A stretch of 64,000 nt of DNA from Actinoplanes sp. N902-109 (GTDB taxonomy: Bacteria; Actinomycetota; Actinomycetes; Mycobacteriales; Micromonosporaceae). The notes beneath the pieces are model-generated. The model had not been told where the DNA came from. It searched no databases and saw only the letters and a list, made by a program, of their open reading frames with translations. The DNA is taken from positions 311,501 to 375,500 of the forward strand of contig NC_021191.1 of assembly GCF_000389965.1 (NCBI RefSeq), read 5' to 3'. Below, piece by piece: positions 40,308 to 47,468 of the stretch; the first letter of the stretch is position 1, and each line of letters starts with the position of its first letter. The translations under genes were made by a program, and so were the position numbers.

Positions 40308-40943
40308 ATGCGCACCCCGTGGATCGTCGGCGTCTCAGGAGCTTCCGGCACGCCCTACGCCAAGGCCGTGCTGACCGGGCTGCTGAACGCCGGCGAAGCG
40401 GTTGACCTGGTCGTCTCCAAGGCGGCCAGGTTGACGCTGCTGGACGAGACCGGCGCGACGATCCGCGACGCGCACTGGAAGGACGACGTCGCCGGGTGGC
40501 TCGGGCGTGATCTCGGTGACCTGTCCTACTGGCCGGCCGGTGACATCGCGGCCGGGCCCAGCAGCGGCTCGTATCCCGCCCGCGGCATGGTCGTCGTGCC
40601 GGCCAGCACCGCGTCCTGCGCGGGCATCGCCATCGGCTTGTCCAAGGACCTGCTGCAGCGCGCGGCCGAGGTCAACCTCAAGGAGCGCCGGCGCACGGTT
40701 GTCGTGCCCCGGGAGACCCCGGTGACCCGCAGCCACCTGGAGCACCTGATCGCCCTGCACGACGCCGGAGCGGTCGTGCTGCCGGCCTCACCCGGCTTCT
40801 ACGGTGCCGGTGCGGACGCGACGGCGCAGCAACTCGTCGACTTCGTGGCCGGCAAGGTGCTCGATGCGCTCGGCGTCCCGCACGACCTGTTCACCCGCTG
40901 GCGCGGCGTGCTGGGTCAGCGCAACCCGTTGGGCGGCCCGTAA
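40308..40943 (+). CDS. mqnM: UbiX-like flavin prenyltransferase MqnM
   Basis: The 211-residue flavoprotein of the UbiX/Pad1 family starts at ATG 40308. Motifs: GVSGASGTPYAKAVL for FMN binding and VVPRETP. It makes prenylated FMN for the UbiD-like MqnL. It follows the sigma factor pair rather than mqnP, so the cluster is split. Its end overlaps the convergent bldC by 28 nt. Confidence 0.93.
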   Translation: MRTPWIVGVSGASGTPYAKAVLTGLLNAGEAVDLVVSKAARLTLLDETGATIRDAHWKDDVAGWLGRDLGDLSYWPAGDIAAGPSSGSYPARGMVVVPASTASCAGIAIGLSKDLLQRAAEVNLKERRRTVVVPRETPVTRSHLEHLIALHDAGAVVLPASPGFYGAGADATAQQLVDFVAGKVLDALGVPHDLFTRWRGVLGQRNPLGGP

Positions 40944-41197
40944 CTCGAGCCCGGGTTCGACGGCCCGGCGTTGCGCGGCCGGTTGTTCGCGTCGTCCTCG
41001 CGCATCTCCTCGACCACGGCCGCGCCCTCACCCTCGAGCAGCGCGCGCACCTCCGACTCGCGGAACCGGCGGTGGCCACCCGGAGTCCGGATGCTGCCGA
41101 TCCGGCCCGCGGCTGCCCAGCGCGTCACGGTCTTGGGGTCGACCCGGAACAGCGCGGCAACCTCCCCGGGCGTCAGCAGTCGATCTCCTGTGTCCAC
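40916..41197 (-). CDS. bldC: BldC-type DNA-binding regulator
   Basis: GTG 41197 with GGGAG upstream gives 93 residues; an in-frame GTG at 41236 would add an arginine-rich leader unlike BldC. The MerR-like winged helix LLTPGEVAALFRVDPKTVTR followed by RTPGGHRRFRESEVRALL is nearly the BldC core. In Streptomyces BldC binds direct repeats cooperatively and delays sporulation. The C-terminal extension (about 25 residues, N/P/G-rich) is longer than in Streptomyces. Confidence 0.93.
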   Translation of the reverse strand: MDTGDRLLTPGEVAALFRVDPKTVTRWAAAGRIGSIRTPGGHRRFRESEVRALLEGEGAAVVEEMREDDANNRPRNAGPSNPGSSYGPPNGLR

Positions 41198-41418
41198 GGC
41201 CCTCTCCCTGCGTCGTGTTGGAGCGCCGTTGGTCACAGTGCGTGTCGGCGTGCTCGATCGGGACGTACAGCCATTACAGCATCGGCCTAAACAGCAAGTC
41301 GCTGAAATGCGGAAAAAGCCCTGATTGCGACGTTGACCATTATCCTTGCCGCGCCATGTTCTCTCCGTTCGCTACCGGCTGTTAGCTACCCGGTTGGCGT
41401 TTACTAGCCTTTGGAACC

Positions 41419-41874
41419 ATGGACGCCATCGACCTGCGCCTGATCGACCTCTTGCGGGACAACGCCCGCTCGTCCTATGCCGAGCTGGCGCGGCAGGTGG
41501 GTCTGTCCGCTCCGGCCGTGCACGAGCGGGTCGGCAAACTCGAGACGGCCGGCATCATCCGGGCCTACCGCGCCGAGGTCGAGCCGGAGTCGATCGGCCT
41601 GGGCGTCACCGCCCTCATCGGCATCATCGAGGATTCCGGCGCGGACACCGACGACGTGCTCGCCGCGCTGCGGGTGATGCCCGAGGTCGAATCCTGTTAC
41701 TTCATGGCCGGCGTGGAGTCGTACCAGCTCACCGTCAGGGTCGGCACGATCGCCGAGCTGGAGCAGCTGATCGTCCGGATCAACCGGACCCCCGGCGTCG
41801 CCTCCACCCGCACCGCGATCGCTCTCTCCACCAAGTGGGAGAACAGGCCGCAGCCCGGCCGGGAAGCGGCATGA
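41419..41874 (+). CDS. Lrp/AsnC family transcriptional regulator
   Basis: The 151-residue protein has an N-terminal helix-turn-helix (YAELARQVGLSAPAVHERVGKLE) and a C-terminal RAM ligand-binding domain (GVESYQLTVRV). It overlaps the next gene by 4 nt (ATGA), so regulator and enzyme are co-translated. It probably senses an amino acid such as cysteine. Confidence 0.93.
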   Translation: MDAIDLRLIDLLRDNARSSYAELARQVGLSAPAVHERVGKLETAGIIRAYRAEVEPESIGLGVTALIGIIEDSGADTDDVLAALRVMPEVESCYFMAGVESYQLTVRVGTIAELEQLIVRINRTPGVASTRTAIALSTKWENRPQPGREAA

Positions 41875-42947
41875 ATATGTCCCGGGAGTGGGCGCTCGAC
41901 GCCATCGCCCTGGTCGAGGCGGATGCCAACCGGTCCGCCGACACCCATCTGCTGCCGTTCCCGCTGCCGGCGTCCTGGGGCATCGACCTCTATCTCAAGG
42001 ACGAGTCGTCGCACCCCACCGGCTCGCTCAAGCATCGGCTGGCCCGCTCCTTGTTCCTGTACGCCCTGTGCAACGGCTGGATCGGCCCGCAAACGCCGGT
42101 CGTCGAGGCCTCCTCCGGATCCACCGCGGTCAGCGAGGCCTACTTCGCCCGGATGCTGGGGCTCGAGTTCATCGCCGTCATGCCGGCTGCCACCTCGCCG
42201 GAGAAGATCTCGCTGATCGAGTTCCAGGGCGGCCGCTGCCATCTGGTGGACGACCCGACCACCGTCGTGGCCGAGGCCCGGGACCTGGCCGGCAAGCTCG
42301 GCGGTCACTTCATGGACCAGTTCACGTACGCCGAACGGGCCACCGACTGGCGCGGCAACAACAACATCGCCGAGTCCATCCACGCGCAGCTCAGCCTGGA
42401 ACGGCACCCGGAACCGGCGTGGATCGTGGTGGGCGCGGGCACCGGCGGCACCAGCGCCACCATCGGCCGTTACACCCGCTACCGCCGGTTGGGCACCCGG
42501 GTGTGCGTCGTGGATCCGGAGGGGTCGGCGTTCTGGCCGGCGTACCAGAATCAGGATTGGAGCATCCGCACCGGTCGCGGCTCGCGGATCGAAGGCATCG
42601 GCCGGCCCCGGGTCGAGCCGTCCTTCCAGCCGGCCGTCGTCGATCGGATGATGCCCGTGCCGGACGCCGCGTCGCTGGCGGCCATGCGGGCGGGCTCGGC
42701 CGTGCTGGGCCGGCGCGTCGGCGGCTCCACCGGCACCAACCTGTGGGGCGCCTTCGGCCTGATCGCGGAGATGCTGGCCGAGGGCCGGCCGGGTTCGGTG
42801 GTCACGCTCATCTGCGACGGCGGTGAGCGGTACGCGGACACGTACTACTCCGACGCCTGGGTCGCCGCCCAGGGGCTGGACCTCACCGGCCCGGCCGCAA
42901 CCATCGACGCCTTCCTCTCCCGCGGGATCTGGCCAGGGGGCGCCTGA
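41871..42947 (+). CDS. PLP-dependent cysteine synthase family protein (cysteine desulfhydrase Cds1-like)
   Basis: The 358-residue fold type II PLP enzyme has K54 in SHPTGSLKHRLARSL and the phosphate loop GAGTGGTSATIG. It most resembles the actinobacterial Cds1 group (Mycobacterium Rv3684), which degrades L-cysteine to pyruvate, sulfide and ammonia. Pairing with an Lrp regulator supports an amino-acid catabolic role. ATG 41877 is a possible alternative start. Confidence 0.9.
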   Translation: MNMSREWALDAIALVEADANRSADTHLLPFPLPASWGIDLYLKDESSHPTGSLKHRLARSLFLYALCNGWIGPQTPVVEASSGSTAVSEAYFARMLGLEFIAVMPAATSPEKISLIEFQGGRCHLVDDPTTVVAEARDLAGKLGGHFMDQFTYAERATDWRGNNNIAESIHAQLSLERHPEPAWIVVGAGTGGTSATIGRYTRYRRLGTRVCVVDPEGSAFWPAYQNQDWSIRTGRGSRIEGIGRPRVEPSFQPAVVDRMMPVPDAASLAAMRAGSAVLGRRVGGSTGTNLWGAFGLIAEMLAEGRPGSVVTLICDGGERYADTYYSDAWVAAQGLDLTGPAATIDAFLSRGIWPGGA

Positions 42948-43006
42948 ACGGGCAGATCCGTGGGAGGATCGTCGCGCAAAAGGGATTCACGTTCGAGGAG
43001 CGGCCC

Positions 43007-44428
43007 GTGCTCGACGGCGACGACGTCACCCACCCGCCGGCGCCCCCGGCTGCCCCTCTGCCCATCCCGCACCAGCGCCTGCCCGTGGAGCTGCACGACC
43101 TGCCGCCGCTCACACTGGTGCCGGGCAGCACGGCGCTGCCCCTGCCGCCGTACCCGAGGAAGCGCCGCCGTGGTCTCGTGCTCGGCGGCATCCTCGCGCT
43201 CGTCGCGGCGCTGGCCCTGGCCGGCGGCGCGATCTTCGTCGCCAACCGCGAGTCGCTGCCCGCTATCGCCGAGGCCGCCGCACCCAACCGCACCCGGCCG
43301 CTCACGCCGTTCGAGGCGGCCACTGCCGCCCTCCAGGCGCAGGCCGACGCCCTGCTGAAGAACAACGAGAAGGCCTGGCTGGCCGCCGTGGACCCGGGTC
43401 AGCCCAAGCTGCGCACCCGCTACCGGTCGATGTTCCGGTCGCTGCGCACGCTGGGGGTCTCGGCATTCGAGTACAAGCCGGTCAAGGACGGCTCGGACAC
43501 CGCTACGTCGGTCGAGTTCAACGCGCGGATGATCTACTGCCTCACCGGCAACGCCTGCCCGGCCGGTCCGGCTGCCCGGCCGGTGATCAACCAGCACCTC
43601 AAGGTCAAGAACGTCCGCGGTCAGTGGGTGATCGCGTCCGCGACGACCAGGAAGAGCGAGGACGACCTGCAGCCCGCGCCCTGGCAGGACGGCGACCTGG
43701 CGGTCGCCAAGGGCAAACGGGTCACGCTGGTCGCGCAGGCGAGCGAGAAGAAATACTTCAAGCGGCTGCTGCCGATCGCCGACGCGGCCGCCGCGGTGAA
43801 CGACCGCTTCGCCGGGCTGGTCGGCAACCCGCAGCAGCGCTACCGGGTCTACCTCGCCGGCAACAAACAGTGGAAACTCTGGTACGGCGGCATGACCGAC
43901 GATTGGGTGGTCGGCTACGCGGCCCCGCTCAACGAGGCGGGCATGGACGTGGTCCTGCACATGAACGACCTCAAGAACGAGCCGCGCCTGCTGCAGACCA
44001 CCATCCAGCACGAACTCGGCCACGTGGTCACCCTGGGCGGCGCGCACCGGAAGGACTGGGGTCCGAGCGACATGTGGCTCAAGGAAGGCGTGGCCGAGTA
44101 CATCGGCTGGTACCCCCAGTCGGCCACCGCCAGCTGGCGCCGCGAGTCCGTGCGCGACCTGCTCACCGGCAGCAAGGCGCCCAAGTCGATCGCGGTCGGC
44201 GCACTCCAGTCGGACGCCCGGCTGGAGGAGGGCGACGCCTTCTACGGTCTCGGCCACTTCGCCGCCGACTGCATGGCCAAGAACTACGGTCAGCGCGCGC
44301 TCTTCACCTTCGTGCGGCTCTATCTGCGCGAGGAGAAGGACCTCGACCCCGCGTCCCGCGAGGCCTTCGGCCAGCCCTTCAAAACCGTCGACCGCGACTG
44401 CCTTGCCTGGATCCGCGACCGCGTCTAG
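43007..44428 (+). CDS. Membrane-anchored HExxH zinc metalloprotease
   Basis: GTG 43007 (GAGGAG upstream) gives 473 residues. A Pro-rich cytoplasmic N-terminus is followed by one membrane helix (about residues 55-78), then a large extracytoplasmic part with a nuclear-transport-factor-like region (about 105-225) and a peptidase domain with HELGH at residues 335-339 and the downstream glutamate in LKEGVAEYIGW. This is the gluzincin-like peptidase MA arrangement. Substrate unknown. Confidence 0.88.
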   Translation: MLDGDDVTHPPAPPAAPLPIPHQRLPVELHDLPPLTLVPGSTALPLPPYPRKRRRGLVLGGILALVAALALAGGAIFVANRESLPAIAEAAAPNRTRPLTPFEAATAALQAQADALLKNNEKAWLAAVDPGQPKLRTRYRSMFRSLRTLGVSAFEYKPVKDGSDTATSVEFNARMIYCLTGNACPAGPAARPVINQHLKVKNVRGQWVIASATTRKSEDDLQPAPWQDGDLAVAKGKRVTLVAQASEKKYFKRLLPIADAAAAVNDRFAGLVGNPQQRYRVYLAGNKQWKLWYGGMTDDWVVGYAAPLNEAGMDVVLHMNDLKNEPRLLQTTIQHELGHVVTLGGAHRKDWGPSDMWLKEGVAEYIGWYPQSATASWRRESVRDLLTGSKAPKSIAVGALQSDARLEEGDAFYGLGHFAADCMAKNYGQRALFTFVRLYLREEKDLDPASREAFGQPFKTVDRDCLAWIRDRV

Positions 44429-44455
44429 CTCCGACGCTTCCTGACGAAACAGCCG

Positions 44456-45136
44456 CTAGATCCGGGTGGCCAGCCCCGGCCGTTCCCGTACGAACCCCGC
44501 AGCGTCAACACTCAGATCGACGCTGAACGTCTCACTGGCAACCCGGACCCGGCCATCGCCCAGCGCCGTGTAGATCAGGTCGGCCTGCAGCACCTCAAGG
44601 CTCGGCACCTGCACCCACGCCGCGCTGACCCGGTGCGCAACGCCCGGCTCGGCGTCCAGCAACCCCAGCCGCCGGATCGCCGGCGTGCTCAGCAACGCCG
44701 ACCCGGACAGCTCGACATCGCACGCCCCGGCCAGCAGATCCGGATCCTCCAGCCCGGGCAGCCCGGCCCCGGCATGCTGGGCACCCCGCAGCGCGGCATC
44801 CAGATCACCCCGCTCCGACGTGCCGGCCCGCCACCGACCGCCCTCGGCCTCCAGCCGCAGCGTCCGCGCCCATCCCGCGCCCTCGACACTGACATCGAGC
44901 AGCGTGGCGACCCATGACGCATCGGTCCGGACCGCATAGGTAGCCGTGTAACCGACCGGATCCACCGCCACCATCGTCCCGCGAGCAACCAGCCCCGCGT
45001 GCGTATCCACCAGGGCATGCTCCGCCCCGCGCCCACCCCGTCGCTCCCAGAACAGCGACTCGGGCAGCGAACCAGGCGGTGAGCCAGGCAGAGAACCAGG
45101 CAGTGAACCGGGCGACGTGGCCATACGCCCTGGCAT
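44456..45136 (-). CDS. Putative glycolipid-binding protein
   Basis: ATG 45136 has GGAGGT 5 nt upstream and gives 226 residues. After an N-terminal PGSLPGSLPGSPPGSL repeat, the core matches the putative glycolipid-binding family (PF06475-like): YTATYAVRTDASWVATLL, RRLGL, AWVQVPSLEV and YTALGDGRVR. No signal peptide is visible. The repeat is encoded by near-identical short tandem DNA, likely slippage-derived. Confidence 0.8.
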   Translation of the reverse strand: MPGRMATSPGSLPGSLPGSPPGSLPESLFWERRGGRGAEHALVDTHAGLVARGTMVAVDPVGYTATYAVRTDASWVATLLDVSVEGAGWARTLRLEAEGGRWRAGTSERGDLDAALRGAQHAGAGLPGLEDPDLLAGACDVELSGSALLSTPAIRRLGLLDAEPGVAHRVSAAWVQVPSLEVLQADLIYTALGDGRVRVASETFSVDLSVDAAGFVRERPGLATRI

Positions 45137-45190
45137 ACCCACCTCCCGCCATCTCACCCATCACACCCATGCCGCCCGCGCACGCCCTCT

Positions 45191-45253
45191 TGCGGCGCCC
45201 GCGTGTTCTCGTGCGGCGCCCGCGTGTTCTCGTGCGGCGCTGGCGTGCCCGCG
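45191..45253. repeat. Three 21-bp tandem repeats
   Basis: TGCGGCGCCCGCGTGTTCTCG begins at 45191 and recurs exactly at 45212; a diverged third copy starts at 45233. It lies in the 317-bp gap between the glycolipid-binding and helicase genes. Confidence 0.85.
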
Positions 45254-45294
45254 CGCATCGCCCGCGAGGTCCCTAACCCATTGCCGCGACCACG

Positions 45295-45358
45295 CGCTCG
45301 CCCGGGCACGCGCTCGCCCGGGCACGCCCTTGCCTGGGCAGGCCCTCGCCCGGGCACG
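45295..45358. repeat. Four 16-bp tandem repeats
   Basis: CGCTCGCCCGGGCACG at 45295 and 45311 is exact, followed by two diverged units at 45327 and 45343. The array sits just before the terminator hairpin. Confidence 0.85.
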
Positions 45359-45384
45359 GCCTCTCCCATTAACCCTGACAAAGG

Positions 45385-45418
45385 AGGAAGGCCCCCGGCA
45401 AGCGCCGGGGGCCTTCCT
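45385..45418. terminator. Strong bidirectional terminator hairpin
   Basis: A perfect 15-bp stem (aggaaggcccccggc / gccgggggccttcct) with loop AAGC lies 35 bp after the helicase stop (minus strand). It is the strongest hairpin in this part of the window. Confidence 0.85.
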
Positions 45419-45453
45419 GTGGACAACTCTGTGGAAAACGCGGTTGGTGCAGC

Positions 45454-47229
45454 TCAGTACGTGTGCGCCGGACGGCTCGACGGGTAACGGCCGTTGCCCT
45501 GGTCGTGGCGGTCGTTGCGGCCGCTCTCGCGCCGGAACCCAGCGGGTCGGTCACCGAAGTTCCGCGCCGGACGGTCGCCGTAGCCGCGCTCGCTCCGCTG
45601 CCGCTCGCCGTAGCCGCCACCGGTCGCCCGGTCGCCGTAGCCCCCGCGGTCACCGGCCGGCCGGTCGCCACCGGAACGGCCGCCGAACGAGCGGTCACCC
45701 GACGGACGGTCACCCGACGGACGGTCACCGAAACTGCGGTCACCCTGCGTGCGGTCACCAGCAGGCCGGTCACCATACGTACGCCGCGGCCGGTCGCCGT
45801 AGCCACCGCGGTCACGGTCGCCGAAGCCACCGCGGTCACGGTCGCCGTAGCTGCCGCGCGGGCGGTCGCCGCGGGAACGGTCGCCGTAGCCACCGCGCTG
45901 CGGGCGGTCGCCGAAGCGCCGCGACCGGTCACCGCGCTCACGGCGGGGCTCCGGCTCTTCCTTGACCGGGATGCCACTGGGCTCGCGGGCGCCGGTGACC
46001 TCGGCCAGCTTCTCGTCACCCAGCCGGACGCGGACCTCGGCCGGAGCGACGCCGGCCTTCTGCATCATGGCCTGCGTGCTGCGCCGCTGCTTGGGGAGCA
46101 CCAGCGTCACCACCGCACCGGACTCGCCGGCCCGAGCCGTACGACCGGCGCGGTGCAGGTAGTCCTTGGGGTCCTTCGGCGGGTCGACGTGCACGACCAG
46201 CGAGATGCCGTCGACGTGGATGCCGCGGGCAGCGACGTCGGTGGCGACCAGCACGTTGGTCCGGCCCTCTTTGAACTCGGCCAGCGTCCGCGTGCGTACC
46301 CGCTGGGTCTTGCCGCCGTGCAGCGCACCGGCGCGGACGCCGACGGCCGCGAGCTGCTCGACCAGCCGGTCCACACCCATCTGGGTGCGGGCGAAGACGA
46401 TGGTCTTGCCCTCGCGGTTGGCGATCCACGAGGTGATCGGGAACTTGTCCTGCGGCGGGATCAGCAGCAGGTGGTGATCCATGGTGGTGACGCTGGCCTC
46501 GGCCGGGGCCGTGGAGTGCGTCACCGGGTCGGTCATGAACCGCTTGACCAGCGTGTCGACGTCACCGTCGAGAGTCGCCGAGAACAGCAGCCGCTGCGCG
46601 TCGGCCGGAGTCTTGGCCAGCAGCTCGGTGACCTCGGGCAGGAAGCCCATGTCGGCCATCTGGTCGGCCTCGTCCAGGACGGTGACCTCGACGTTGTCGA
46701 GCTTGCAGGCGCCGCGCTCGATCAGGTCGCCGAGCCGGCCCGGGGTGGCCACGATCACCTCGACGCCGCGGCGGAGGGCATCCATCTGCCGGTCGTACGG
46801 CACGCCGCCGACCGCGGTCTTGAGGAAGACGCCGACCGCCCGGCCGAGCGGCATGAGCGCGTCGGCGACCTGCATCGCCAGCTCGCGGGTCGGCACCAGG
46901 ATCAGGGCCTTGGGGTGGTGCGGCAGGGCCCGGCCACCACGGGCGATGCGCGCGAGCAACGGCAGGCCGAACGCCAGGGTCTTGCCGGAGCCGGTCTGGC
47001 CGCGGCCGAGCACATCCCGGCCGGCCAGGGCGTCGGGCATCGTCGCGGCCTGGATCTCGAACGGGGCGGTGATGCCGTCGCGGTTGAGCACGCGCACCAG
47101 CTCGACCGGCAGGCCCAGGTCGGCGAAGCTCTTGGTGGCCTCGACGATCTCCACGTCAGCGGTGGTGACATCGGGCTCGGGGGTTTCGAAAGCGGAGGGG
47201 AACGTGCTGGGGTCAGCGAAAGTGGTCAA
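45454..47229 (-). CDS. DEAD-box RNA helicase with Arg/Gly/Asp-rich tail
   Basis: A TTG start at 47229 is favoured by GAGG 5 nt upstream; ATG 47253 in frame is the alternative. The 591-residue protein has Q-motif, GRGQTGSGKT, PTRELA, TPGR, VLDEADQM, SAT and the C-terminal HRAGRTAR motif (residues about 25-390). The tail of about 190 residues repeats GDR, GGYGDR and GDRPSGDR, an RNA-binding, phase-separation-prone composition. A 200-bp leader upstream holds TTGACC...TAATTG as a possible promoter. Likely involved in ribosome assembly or RNA decay in the cold. Confidence 0.93.
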   Translation of the reverse strand: MTTFADPSTFPSAFETPEPDVTTADVEIVEATKSFADLGLPVELVRVLNRDGITAPFEIQAATMPDALAGRDVLGRGQTGSGKTLAFGLPLLARIARGGRALPHHPKALILVPTRELAMQVADALMPLGRAVGVFLKTAVGGVPYDRQMDALRRGVEVIVATPGRLGDLIERGACKLDNVEVTVLDEADQMADMGFLPEVTELLAKTPADAQRLLFSATLDGDVDTLVKRFMTDPVTHSTAPAEASVTTMDHHLLLIPPQDKFPITSWIANREGKTIVFARTQMGVDRLVEQLAAVGVRAGALHGGKTQRVRTRTLAEFKEGRTNVLVATDVAARGIHVDGISLVVHVDPPKDPKDYLHRAGRTARAGESGAVVTLVLPKQRRSTQAMMQKAGVAPAEVRVRLGDEKLAEVTGAREPSGIPVKEEPEPRRERGDRSRRFGDRPQRGGYGDRSRGDRPRGSYGDRDRGGFGDRDRGGYGDRPRRTYGDRPAGDRTQGDRSFGDRPSGDRPSGDRSFGGRSGGDRPAGDRGGYGDRATGGGYGERQRSERGYGDRPARNFGDRPAGFRRESGRNDRHDQGNGRYPSSRPAHTY

Positions 47230-47468
47230 GAGAACCTCTCTACGGGGGCGCATGCTCGCGAATGGCCCGCCGCAGCTTCACAAAGCACGACGCTGTAATG
47301 CCCGCAAGAACGCCCATGGCGCGCACGTTGGCGACGCGCCAGGTCAATTACTGTCATCAGTGTACGGGTCAACGTCGGGGACGCTGTCCGCATTCCGCAC
47401 CGGTAGTGGGCTGACTCACCTTCGGCGCAACCTCGCCAGCCTAGAGGGCGAGACCGGTTCTGGACAAC

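Noticed and set aside
41237..41418. tRNA or small RNA in the AT-richer gap between bldC and the Lrp gene
   Set aside because: No cloverleaf or strong hairpin could be drawn; it is more likely just the divergent promoter region.
45463..47298. 611-codon plus-strand frame opposite the DEAD-box helicase
   Set aside because: Antisense to a gene with all helicase motifs; its VTVA repeats only mirror the GDR-rich tail.
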